Assembly: GCA_025960445.1 (NCBI GenBank)
Contig: JAICIT010000036.1
Coordinates: forward strand, 1 to 11,572
Length of the DNA stretch: 11,572 nt
Source of the DNA: Bradyrhizobium sp.
GTDB lineage: Bacteria > Pseudomonadota > Alphaproteobacteria > Rhizobiales > Xanthobacteraceae
Direction: 5' to 3'
Positions within the stretch are counted from its first letter, which is position 1; the number at the start of each line of letters is the position of its first letter. Below are positions 1 through 5,417 of this stretch, piece by piece. Under the pieces are notes generated by a model. It searched no databases. It worked only from the letters and a program-made list of their open reading frames with translations, and was not told the origin of the DNA. The translations under genes and the position numbers were made by a program.

Positions 1-1
1 C

Positions 2-643
2 AGTTTTCAATTCGGCGCCTATCGCGCCGATCCTGCCTTTGCGCCGAAAGCCGCGATCGTGGTGATCCAGGAAATTTTCGGCGTCAATCATCACATTCGC
101 GCCGTGTGCGACCGTCTGGCAAACGAGGGATACGTCGCCATTGCGCCGTCGATCTTTGATCGGATCGAACCTAACTTCACCTCCGGCTATTCGCCGGATG
201 AGATCGCTGTGGCGCGCAAGTTCGTCGCAAATCCGGACTGGGCGGCGATGCTGCGCGACGCCCAGGCCGCGATCGATGCGGTAAGGGATGTCGGGCCAAT
301 CGGCATTATCGGCTTTTGTCTGGGCGGCAGCGTCGCCTATGCGGCGGCCACCAAACTGGCGGGGCTATCGGCTGCGGTCGGCTATTACGGCGGTGCCATC
401 GCGCGCTTCGCCGACGACAAGCCTCAAGTACCGACCCAGCTTCACTTCGGCGAGAAGGACGCGAGCATTCCGCTCCGCGACGTCGACATGATCAGGGCCA
501 AGCGGCCCGAGCTCGAAATTCACGTCTATCCCGGCGCGCAGCACGGCTTCCACTGCGACGAACGAGCAAGCTATGACAAGAAGAGCGCCGAAATCGCTTG
601 GCCGCGTAGCCTGGCTTTTTTTGCCAAACATCTCGGCAACTAA
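2..643 (+). CDS. Dienelactone hydrolase family protein (5' end outside window)
   Basis: This is an alpha/beta hydrolase of the dienelactone hydrolase (carboxymethylenebutenolidase-like) family, expected to be a cytoplasmic esterase acting on cyclic or simple esters. The frame is open from the left edge, so the true start lies upstream. The GTG at 59 falls inside the conserved strand AIVVIQEIFG and is not a start. The visible part is 213 residues; full-length members are about 220-240, so only some 10-25 residues are missing. Numbering from the first visible codon, the family signature is clear: QEIFG (Glu24, which pairs with the nucleophile in the family), nucleophile Cys106 in GFCLGG, Asp153 in FGEKD and His181 in GAQHGFH, giving the Cys-Asp-His triad. 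It ends in TAA at 641-643 and converges on msrA. The substrate cannot be told from sequence: similar genes occur both in chloroaromatic pathways and as isolated housekeeping copies, and no catabolic genes are visible here. Confidence 0.9.
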   Translation, partial: SFQFGAYRADPAFAPKAAIVVIQEIFGVNHHIRAVCDRLANEGYVAIAPSIFDRIEPNFTSGYSPDEIAVARKFVANPDWAAMLRDAQAAIDAVRDVGPIGIIGFCLGGSVAYAAATKLAGLSAAVGYYGGAIARFADDKPQVPTQLHFGEKDASIPLRDVDMIRAKRPELEIHVYPGAQHGFHCDERASYDKKSAEIAWPRSLAFFAKHLGN

Positions 644-701
644 GCCATCTCTTCGGGCCGTGAGACCGGTAGTAGCGAGTTGCGCGCGGGCAGTGCGTTC
701 G

Positions 702-739
702 CGCGATGCGGAAGCCGACGCGCGGCCTTCCGCATCGCG
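702..739. terminator. Stem-loop between convergent genes, possible bidirectional terminator
   Basis: Arms 702-714 (CGCGATGCGGAAG) and 727-739 are perfect 13-bp inverted repeats around a 12-nt loop. The loop can pair further as CCG/CGG with one bulged C. It lies in the 104-bp gap between the stop of the dienelactone hydrolase gene and the stop of msrA, where a shared terminator is expected. No T-run follows on either strand, so it is not a textbook intrinsic terminator. It may work with Rho, protect 3' ends, or be a dispersed palindromic repeat. Confidence 0.45.
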
Positions 740-747
740 GAAACAAT

Positions 748-1404
748 TTACGCCGTGATTCCGACTCCGATCGGACACGACACCCCGGTACCGCCCAGTC
801 CGCAGTAGCCGCCGGGATTCTTGGCGAGATATTGCTGATGATAATCTTCGGCGAAGTAGAACTCGCCGGCGGGTGCAATCTCGGTGGTGATGGAGCCGAG
901 TCCCTTTGCCGCCAATGCTTTTTGATAGGCAGCTTTGGACATCTCGGCGGCCTGTCGTTGCGCTTCGCTAAAGGTGTAGATCGCGGATCGATATTGCGTT
1001 CCGACGTCGTTGCCCTGACGCATGCCTTGCGTTGGGTTGTGACTTTCCCAGAAGACTTTCAGCAATTGATCGTAGGAGATTTTTTTCGGATCGAATACGA
1101 CCAGCACCACCTCGGCATGGCCGGTGCGACCAGAGCAAACTTCTTCATATGTGGGGTTTTGGGTGTGCCCCCCGGCGTAACCAACCGCGGTGGTGAATAT
1201 GCCATCACCAAGTTCCCAGAATTTGCGCTCGGCGCCCCAGAAACAGCCGAGACCGAACACCGCCTGCTCCAATCCCTTGGGGTACGGCGGCTGCAGCTGC
1301 CGACCGTTGACGAAATGAATCTTTGCAGTCGGGATCGGATCGGCGCGGCCCGGCAGCGCCTCGGAAGCGCTCGGCATTGCGGTTGATTTGCGCATGAACA
1401 GCAT
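748..1404 (-). CDS. msrA: Peptide-methionine (S)-S-oxide reductase MsrA
   Basis: MsrA reduces the S form of methionine sulfoxide in oxidised proteins, and free methionine sulfoxide, using thioredoxin; it acts as cytoplasmic oxidative-damage repair. The 218-residue product has catalytic Cys54 in the GCFWG(AE) motif, the conserved GYAGG and [11 protein letters not shown] segments, [21 protein letters not shown], and two C-terminal resolving cysteines (Cys201 in GYCGLGG and Cys210 in SCPIG). This is the three-cysteine arrangement of E. coli-type MsrA. An in-frame start 30 bases upstream (1434) is possible, but the ATG at 1402-1404 has a GGAGG 5 bases before it and gives the usual N-terminus (MLFMRKS). 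A TATATT hexamer on the minus strand (1454-1459) sits where a -10 box could be, but no good -35 goes with it. The upstream minus-strand gene ends 127 bp away, so read-through is possible. No MsrB domain is fused. Confidence 0.97.
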   Translation of the reverse strand: MLFMRKSTAMPSASEALPGRADPIPTAKIHFVNGRQLQPPYPKGLEQAVFGLGCFWGAERKFWELGDGIFTTAVGYAGGHTQNPTYEEVCSGRTGHAEVVLVVFDPKKISYDQLLKVFWESHNPTQGMRQGNDVGTQYRSAIYTFSEAQRQAAEMSKAAYQKALAAKGLGSITTEIAPAGEFYFAEDYHQQYLAKNPGGYCGLGGTGVSCPIGVGITA

Positions 1405-1409
1405 GGTTG

Positions 1410-1414
1410 CCTCC
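1410..1414 (-). promoter_or_regulatory. Ribosome binding site that sets the msrA start
   Basis: Reading the minus strand, GGAGG stands 5 bases before the ATG at 1404. The alternative upstream start at 1434 has no comparable site, so the 218-residue form is preferred. Confidence 0.8.
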
Positions 1415-1531
1415 ACGATCAGGTTCGAATTCACGACGACGAAGCGTGTCTCTAATATATGTACGTTTCTACGCAGGCCAGTGTGGCGGAGTTACTCGGC
1501 GCGATGCAAAGCCGGGCACGTTGATCGACCG

Positions 1532-1849
1532 TCAGCTCCGCGAGTAACCGATCAGCGGCTTGCGGGGCCGGAACAGTAGCATCAAGATAATGCCGAGCAC
1601 GCCCATGACCGCGAAAACCGGCTGATCCAGGATGACTCTTATGACGCTGGTCCAGAGCCATGGCGCATGGCTTTCGACCCAGGCGCGAAACGCCTGCTGG
1701 CTGGATTGATGAATATCGTTCCAGAATTGACCAAACCGGGTGAAACGCAAGGTCTGATCGGCCACCCAGCGCGCGCCGTCATAGACCATGAACACAAACC
1801 CGCCGGCCAGCAGTAACAGTCCCAGAAGTCGAAAAAACCCGCGGATCAT
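1532..1849 (-). CDS. Small two-helix membrane protein of unknown function
   Basis: This is a 105-residue protein with two hydrophobic segments, about residues 5-23 (LLGLLLLAGGFVFMVY) and 76-93 (VFAVMGVLGIILMLLF). They are separated by a roughly 50-residue polar, Trp-rich middle (WVADQ, FWNDIHQSS, WVESHAPWLW). Positive residues flank both ends (MIRGFFR; RPRKP), which predicts both termini in the cytoplasm and the middle in the periplasm. The start is supported by an AAGGTGA sequence about 5 bases before the ATG. It is transcribed away from rpsT and towards msrA. I recall similar short proteins in Hyphomicrobiales genomes, sometimes labelled 'PetM family', but nothing seen here supports a cytochrome b6f role and I would not carry that name over. 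Function unknown. Confidence 0.8.
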   Translation of the reverse strand: MIRGFFRLLGLLLLAGGFVFMVYDGARWVADQTLRFTRFGQFWNDIHQSSQQAFRAWVESHAPWLWTSVIRVILDQPVFAVMGVLGIILMLLFRPRKPLIGYSRS

Positions 1850-1980
1850 GCGTCACCTTACATCTCTGAGACCGAAAAGCGCCGTCAGGCAATACCGGGG
1901 CCGCCCAGAACATTCAACCTCATCAGCAGCTTATCGGCGCTTTCTGGCGGTTTGAGGTTCCGCGGGCAGCCCGGCAAGCG

Positions 1981-2009
1981 TTGACGCTGCAACACCCGCC
2001 CTCTATAAG
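1981..2009 (+). promoter_or_regulatory. Probable sigma-70-type promoter of rpsT
   Basis: TTGACG at 1981-1986 and TATAAG at 2004-2009 are separated by 17 bases, each matching 5 of 6 consensus positions. Transcription would begin near 2016, leaving a leader of about 187 nt before rpsT. It is the best promoter match I found in the window. It fits the need for strong expression of a ribosomal protein. Confidence 0.65.
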
Positions 2010-2013
2010 GGCG
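1997..2013. repeat. Inverted repeat framing the -10 box of the rpsT promoter
   Basis: CGCCCT (1997-2002) and AGGGCG (2008-2013) form a perfect 6-bp dyad around 5 bases that lie within the -10 element. Its placement is that of an operator, but the arms are short and GC-rich and no known regulator site is recognised. Confidence 0.4.
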
Positions 2014-2018
2014 CCAAT

Positions 2019-2042
2019 GGCGGCGGGCGCAATCCCGCCGCC
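2019..2042 (+). promoter_or_regulatory. GC-rich hairpin at the start of the rpsT leader
   Basis: GGCGGCGGG (2019-2027) and CCCGCCGCC (2034-2042) form a perfect 9-bp stem with a 6-nt loop, directly after the predicted transcription start. A pyrimidine-rich tail (GTTCTTT) follows a few bases later. It could be an attenuator, a 5' stabilising structure or part of autoregulation. In E. coli, S20 controls its own translation through its leader; whether that applies here is inference. Confidence 0.4.
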
Positions 2043-2202
2043 GCAGTTCTTTAAGCGGCGTCATCATCTCAGCGCAATTGCCTCAGAGACCGACACTGCA
2101 GGGGACACTCGAAACACGATATCATCGATCCCGCATTGGGGCGGCCGGCGCACTTGGGCCCGACCACTTAGCGATCGGTCACCGCCGAAGGATATTTAAG
2201 AG

Positions 2203-2469
2203 ATGGCCAACACAACTTCCGCCAAGAAGGCGACGCGCAAAATTGCCCGCCGCACGATCATCAACAAATCGCGCCGCACCCAAATGCGCGGTGCGGTTCG
2301 CATCGTCGAAGAGGCGATCAAGAGTGGCGATCGCAACGCCGCGATCAAGGCAATGGCCCGCGCTGAGCCGGAGCTGATGCAGGCGGCGCAGCGCAACATC
2401 ATTCACAAGAATAACGCGAGCCGGAAGGTGTCGCGCCTCGCGCACCAGATCGCCAAACTGGCGAAGTGA
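2203..2469 (+). CDS. rpsT: 30S ribosomal protein S20
   Basis: S20 is a primary-binding helical protein of the small ribosomal subunit that contacts 16S rRNA. The 88-residue product has the family's usual length and composition: start [13 protein letters not shown], a basic N-terminal helix (residues 8-29, with NKSRRTQMR), a central helix around residues 30-63, and the conserved C-terminal block IIHKN (66-70) followed by [19 protein letters not shown] ends 10 bases before the ATG, which is slightly long but acceptable. A strong intrinsic terminator follows 22 bases after the stop, so rpsT is a single-gene transcript. In several alphaproteobacteria rpsT lies just before dnaA, as here. Confidence 0.97.
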   Translation: MANTTSAKKATRKIARRTIINKSRRTQMRGAVRIVEEAIKSGDRNAAIKAMARAEPELMQAAQRNIIHKNNASRKVSRLAHQIAKLAK

Positions 2470-2491
2470 AGCGCGCGAAAATTCAATCGGT

Positions 2492-2526
2492 CATAAAGCC
2501 CGGCATCGCCGGGCTTTATGCTTTTT
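2492..2526 (+). terminator. Intrinsic terminator of rpsT
   Basis: Arms 2492-2504 (CATAAAGCCCGGC) and 2508-2520 are a perfect 13-bp inverted repeat with a 3-nt loop, followed by CTTTTTA at 2521-2527. It begins 22 bases after the rpsT stop and is the clearest terminator in the window. Confidence 0.93.
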
Positions 2527-2802
2527 ATGGTGCCGCTGTTTAACCGACGATTCGGAATATTATTACGCACCGTATTTTTACGTGCGCTTTCAACAGAAGT
2601 GACGTTTCGGAATTCGAGATTGCATCAGTTCAAGAGCCGCTACGCATTGAGCGGCCGCAGTTTCGATATTGCAACCGCCTTCACGCGCGCAATGCAAACA
2701 GTGGCTGCAGGGTTACCCTATTCCGACGAGCAAAAAAAAACGCGCTTGCGTAGTCACTTATCGGCATAGTGGCGAAGAGTTGTTCGAAAACTCCTTTCGG
2801 CC

Positions 2803-2835
2803 TTATTCCAACTTAAACGTTTTATGAATTTATTT
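2803..2835. other. AT-rich stretch, possible DNA unwinding element
   Basis: 27 of 33 bases are A or T, in a genome whose flanking genes are GC-rich. It lies 34 bp left of the 30-bp palindrome. An easily melted segment beside protein-binding sites is the usual plan of a bacterial origin, but unwinding here is only inferred. Confidence 0.35.
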
Positions 2836-2868
2836 GGCGGCGTTGTCAGAAATGTCACAGTGCTTTCG

Positions 2869-2898
2869 CGTTTCGAATCTGTGCACAGATTCAAAACG
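2869..2898. repeat. 30-bp near-perfect palindrome upstream of dnaA
   Basis: The core GAATCTGTGCACAGATTC (2875-2892) is a perfect 18-bp palindrome without a spacer. Five of the six flanking pairs on each side also match, giving 15-bp arms with a single mismatch (C2874 against A2893). Two GANTC methylation sites sit symmetrically at the ends of the core. The centre contains CTGTGCACA on both strands, which is one mismatch from a loose DnaA box TTNTNCACA. The absence of a loop argues for a protein-binding dyad rather than an RNA hairpin. Confidence 0.6.
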
Positions 2899-3048
2899 TT
2901 GCCACTTCGCGCGAAATGCTTTGCGTGGCTTCGCCATCGTGAATCGTTTTCATCGGCGATCCGCATCAATCATTTCCGTTGCGGGAAATAAGGCATGCTG
3001 TATTTGTACAACGTTCGCGGCGCCCACGGCTCTTCAGACCAGCGCGGT

Positions 3049-3180
3049 TTAAAGAACGGGGCGGACGTGCAAATCGGCGGCGGTGTGCGCGTTGGCGACG
3101 CTCTCCAAGCGATTGTCGGGTTCAACTTCATAGGAATATGAGGACTGCGGTTCTGTGTCGAATTTTCTGAGGCGAGACAT
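3049..3180 (-). CDS. Possible micro-ORF, 43 residues
   Basis: On the minus strand an ATG at 3180 is preceded by AGGAG with a 4-base gap, an excellent ribosome binding site. The frame runs 43 codons to TAA at 3049. The product begins MSRLRKFDTEPQSSYSYEVE and is hydrophilic, with no membrane segment or signal peptide. About 64% of third codon positions are G or C, less than I would expect of the neighbouring genes but above the AT-rich left half of this region. I do not recognise it. The ribosome site is the main support, and it could be chance. Confidence 0.3.
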   Translation of the reverse strand: MSRLRKFDTEPQSSYSYEVEPDNRLESVANAHTAADLHVRPVL

Positions 3181-3388
3181 CTGTCTCCTGGTTTTAGAAA
3201 AGTGATATGCGGAGAGCTAAACCGAACAGCGTGGGAACGCGAAGCAAAGTGGGCAGGGAAACAATCAATCTGAGTGAGGCAGTATAAACACTGAACGGTT
3301 GTAATGTTCGGGCGTTGGCGGCTGAATTTGAGATAGATGTTGGGATGACAACTTGCTGTGAGTGATCATGGCGAGATGGGGAGGTTGC

Positions 3389-3517
3389 ATGCTATACGGA
3401 ATCATCGCGGTGTTCGGTCAAATGCCAACTTCAAACAACGGCGCTTCGGACGCCGTTGACATCGCCACTGCACAGGCTCGGGCGCGAGCTCCCGACAGGC
3501 CCTCCAGTACGCGCTGA
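3389..3517 (+). CDS. Possible micro-ORF upstream of dnaA, 42 residues
   Basis: The ATG at 3389 is preceded by GGGGAGG with a 4-base gap. The frame runs 42 codons to TGA at 3515-3517. The product begins MLYGIIAVFGQMPTSNNGAS, a short hydrophobic start, and continues into an Ala/Arg-rich tail. An in-frame ATG at 3368 would add 7 residues but lacks a good ribosome site. It lies 160 bp upstream of dnaA in the same direction, so it could be a leader peptide or simply a chance frame. A stem-loop with a UUCG loop (3436-3458) lies inside it. No homologue is recalled. Confidence 0.3.
   Translation: MLYGIIAVFGQMPTSNNGASDAVDIATAQARARAPDRPSSTR
3436..3458 (+). other. Stem-loop with a UUCG tetraloop upstream of dnaA
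   Basis: CAACGGCGC (3436-3444), TTCG (3445-3448) and the complementary right arm ending at 3458 form a 9-bp stem with one bulged A and a C(UUCG)G loop, a very stable RNA fold. No T-run follows, so it is not an intrinsic terminator. A TTGACA at 3456-3461 overlaps its right arm but has no -10 partner at the right distance. Confidence 0.4.
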
Positions 3518-3677
3518 CCTCACCAACGTTTCTCTTCAATCGATGACCTGACCGCGGCGTTTCCGCCGAGCGGCCGGGCTATGGCTGAAGACAACCGTCG
3601 CTTGAGGTCTACGCCGGGCACGAAGAGTGCAAGGCGTTTCGCCCAACTACATTACTCTTTCCGAAAAGAATTCAGAC

Positions 3678-5108
3678 ATGACAACCACGGAACAGGATCG
3701 TTGGTCACGTGTAAAAGGCCGGCTGCGCACGAGCGTAGGAGAAGACGTCTATACAAGCTGGTTTGCGCGAATGGACCTCGAAGGCGTCGAGCAAGAGAGT
3801 GTGCGCCTTTCAGTTCCGACCCGATTCCTCAAGAGCTGGATCCAGGCACACTACGCCGAACGGGTTCTTACATGCTGGCAGGCAGAGATGCCGGAGGTAC
3901 ACAGGATCGACCTTACGGTGCGCACGGCCATGCGATGCGTGGCGCCCGCCAAAGAGGCGCCTGTCCCGCTCGACAAGCGTCGCGTTGAGCGGTCCGATGG
4001 CAGGCCCGCTCCGGAGCTGCGCGCAACGGCCATCGCGCCGGTTTCCGCCAGTCACGACGCGCTTGGTGGCTCGCCGCTGGATCCGCGGCTGACTTTCGGG
4101 ACGTTTGTGATGGGCCGCTCCAACACGCTGGCACATGCCGCGGCGCGCCAGGTCGCAGAAGGCCGGCGCGGTGATCCCGTCATGTTCAATCCGCTTTACA
4201 TCCATGCCGGCGTGGGCCTTGGCAAAACACATCTGCTCCAGGCGGTGACATGGGCGGGCAATTCAGGCAGCGAGCGCAAAGTGCTGTATCTCACGGCCGA
4301 GAAATTCATGTACGGCTTCGTCGCGGCACTGAAAACGCAGACGGCGCTCGCCTTCAAGGAGGCATTGCGCGGTATCGACGTGCTGGTGATCGATGATCTG
4401 CAATTCCTTCAAGGCAAGTCGACCCAGGCCGAGTTCTGTCACACCCTGAACGCGCTGATCGATGCCGGCCGGCAGGTGGTCATCGCAGCCGACCGCCCGC
4501 CCTCCGATCTGGAAAGCCTCGATGATCGGGTGCGCTCGCGGCTCGCCGGCGGCCTGGTGGTCGAAATGGGATCGCTCGGCGAAGAACTGCGGCTGGGAAT
4601 TTTGAAGTCGCGCGTTGCGGTCGCCCGCGCGCACCATGCGAGCTTCGACGTGCCCGCACCGGTGCTCGACTATCTCGCCCGAACCATCACGCATAATGGC
4701 CGGGATCTCGAAGGAGCCATCAATCGCCTGCTCGCGCACAGCAAACTGAATGCGCAGCCGGTGACGCTCGAAATGGCGGAGCGCGAAGTGCGGGATCTGA
4801 TCCGCCCGCAAGAACCCAAGCGCATCAAGATCGAAGACATTCAGCGCGTAGTAGCCCGGCAATACAATGTCAGTCGGTCCGACCTGTTGTCGTCTCGAAG
4901 GACGGCGAACGTGGTTCGTCCTCGCCAGGTCGCGATGTATCTGGCGAAGACGCTGACGCTGCGTTCTCTTCCCGAGATCGGACGGCGGTTCGGAGGGCGC
5001 GACCATACGACGGTGCTGCATGCGGTGCGCAAGATCGAGGGGCTGGTCTCCAAGGACATCGCGCTGTCCGAAGAGGTTGACTCGTTGAAACGTCAATTGC
5101 AGGAGTGA
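3678..5108 (+). CDS. dnaA: Chromosomal replication initiator protein DnaA
   Basis: DnaA is the AAA+ ATPase that binds DnaA boxes at oriC, melts the origin and recruits helicase; it also acts as a transcription factor. The 476-residue product shows all four domains: domain I (about 7-80, with [10 protein letters not shown] and YTSWFARM), a variable linker (about 85-135), the AAA+ core (about 138-345) and the DNA-binding domain IV (about 383-476). In the core, Walker A is GVGLGKTH (178-185, Lys183), Walker B is [10 protein letters not shown] (235-244), and sensor 1 and box VII cover VVIAADRPP and DDRVRSRL. The DnaA signature [10 protein letters not shown] is at 440-449. I chose the ATG at 3678 because it places the N-terminus where the family's domain I begins. 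An in-frame GTG at 3627 would add 17 unrelated-looking residues. Neither start has a good Shine-Dalgarno sequence, so translation may be weak or regulated. Confidence 0.97.
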   Translation: MTTTEQDRWSRVKGRLRTSVGEDVYTSWFARMDLEGVEQESVRLSVPTRFLKSWIQAHYAERVLTCWQAEMPEVHRIDLTVRTAMRCVAPAKEAPVPLDKRRVERSDGRPAPELRATAIAPVSASHDALGGSPLDPRLTFGTFVMGRSNTLAHAAARQVAEGRRGDPVMFNPLYIHAGVGLGKTHLLQAVTWAGNSGSERKVLYLTAEKFMYGFVAALKTQTALAFKEALRGIDVLVIDDLQFLQGKSTQAEFCHTLNALIDAGRQVVIAADRPPSDLESLDDRVRSRLAGGLVVEMGSLGEELRLGILKSRVAVARAHHASFDVPAPVLDYLARTITHNGRDLEGAINRLLAHSKLNAQPVTLEMAEREVRDLIRPQEPKRIKIEDIQRVVARQYNVSRSDLLSSRRTANVVRPRQVAMYLAKTLTLRSLPEIGRRFGGRDHTTVLHAVRKIEGLVSKDIALSEEVDSLKRQLQE

Positions 5109-5177
5109 ACCCCTCTTCTATCCCCTCCTGATGGCAGGATCAGGCTAAACTCAGCCAACCCGCGCGGCAGCCGGCTC

Positions 5178-5212
5178 GCTGCTCGCCGCGGGGCTAGGCC
5201 AAGGCGAGCAGC
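5178..5212 (+). other. Stem-loop downstream of dnaA
   Basis: GCTGCTCGCC (5178-5187) and GGCGAGCAGC (5203-5212) are a perfect 10-bp inverted repeat with a 15-nt loop that can pair a little further (GGC/GCC). It starts 70 bp after the dnaA stop. No T-run follows, so termination would need Rho; leader structure for dnaN is the alternative. Confidence 0.4.
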
Positions 5213-5296
5213 TGGAACGCGCGTCTTCGGATTCGCCCGCAAAACGTGGGGAACGAGGCCGCGTTTCTCTTGCGCTGACCGGCCATCCGCGCCACC

Positions 5297-5325
5297 TTGC
5301 GGTCCCCTCGCGGGTTTGATCATAT
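5297..5325 (+). promoter_or_regulatory. Weak candidate promoter for dnaN
   Basis: TTGCGG (5297-5302) and TCATAT (5320-5325) are spaced by 17 bases, about 90 bp upstream of the dnaN start. The match is modest and dnaN may instead be read from the dnaA promoter. Confidence 0.25.
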
Positions 5326-5417
5326 CCAGATCGGATCAGGCCTTTTCGGGTCTCAAATGCCGCGGCGCGCCTTTTGGCCGCCCGGCTTTTCCATCTTAGG
5401 ATCAGGCGGGTATTGAA

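Larger units (their letters stand above)
1850..2202. other. Intergenic region between the divergent membrane-protein gene and rpsT
   Basis: This is 353 bp without a gene. The right part holds the rpsT promoter (1981-2009), a dyad over its -10 box and a GC-rich hairpin, each listed separately. In 1850-1980 I see no convincing promoter for the minus-strand gene, only a spaced 7-bp inverted repeat (1916-1922 / 1953-1959). Short open frames here have no ribosome binding site or recognisable product. Confidence 0.6.
2527..3677. other. Long non-coding region upstream of dnaA, candidate oriC and dnaA control region
   Basis: This is 1.15 kb with no recognisable protein gene, between rpsT and dnaA. 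The left half (about 2527-3000) is clearly richer in A and T than the flanking genes. It includes an A9 run (2732-2740), an 82% AT stretch (2803-2835), a near-perfect 30-bp palindrome (2869-2898) and a second palindrome, TTCGCGCGAA (2906-2915). A bulged hairpin with a TTTT loop lies at 2566-2586. GANTC sites (targets of the CcrM methylase known in alphaproteobacteria) occur at 2549, 2875, 2888, 2941 and 3399, which is no more than chance would give. I found no perfect TTATCCACA box on either strand. Location next to dnaA, AT-richness and symmetric sites suggest an origin, but this is inference. The right half (3001-3677) holds two possible micro-ORFs and a UUCG hairpin. I could not identify the dnaA promoter. 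Confidence 0.45.
5109..5417. other. dnaA-dnaN intergenic region with a triplicated 9-mer
   Basis: This is 309 bp without a gene. GGATCAGGC occurs three times in the same orientation at 5137-5145, 5333-5341 and 5399-5407; the first and third share one more base (AGGATCAGGC). The region also holds a 10-bp stem-loop (5178-5212), a weak promoter candidate (5297-5325) and a small CCTGAT/ATCAGG hairpin (5127-5144) just after the dnaA stop. ATATCCAGA at 5322-5330 differs from a DnaA box at two positions. No clear intrinsic terminator for dnaA is seen. Confidence 0.55.

Noticed and set aside
1491..1548. Inverted repeat GTTACTCG/CGAGTAAC around the end of the small membrane-protein gene
   Set aside because: The arms are only 8 bp, 42 bases apart, and one lies in the coding end. 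Too weak to call a terminator.
1916..1959. Inverted repeat AACCTCA/TGAGGTT upstream of rpsT
   Set aside because: Seven-base arms separated by 30 bases with no supporting inner pairing are expected by chance.
2518..2769. An 83-codon plus-strand frame starting inside the rpsT terminator
   Set aside because: Its start overlaps the terminator T-run, there is no Shine-Dalgarno sequence, and the product resembles nothing known.
3456..3484. A perfect TTGACA as the dnaA promoter
   Set aside because: The bases 16-18 positions downstream are GC-rich with no -10-like hexamer, and the element overlaps a stable hairpin arm.
3697..3712. A CACGTG core near 3704-3709 resembling a ParB parS site
   Set aside because: The flanks do not match the parS consensus TGTTNCACGTGAAACA, and it lies inside the dnaA coding sequence.
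4263..5096. A 277-codon minus-strand open frame inside dnaA
   Set aside because: It is a shadow of dnaA with low-complexity Arg/His/Gln composition, no ribosome binding site considered convincing and no known motif.
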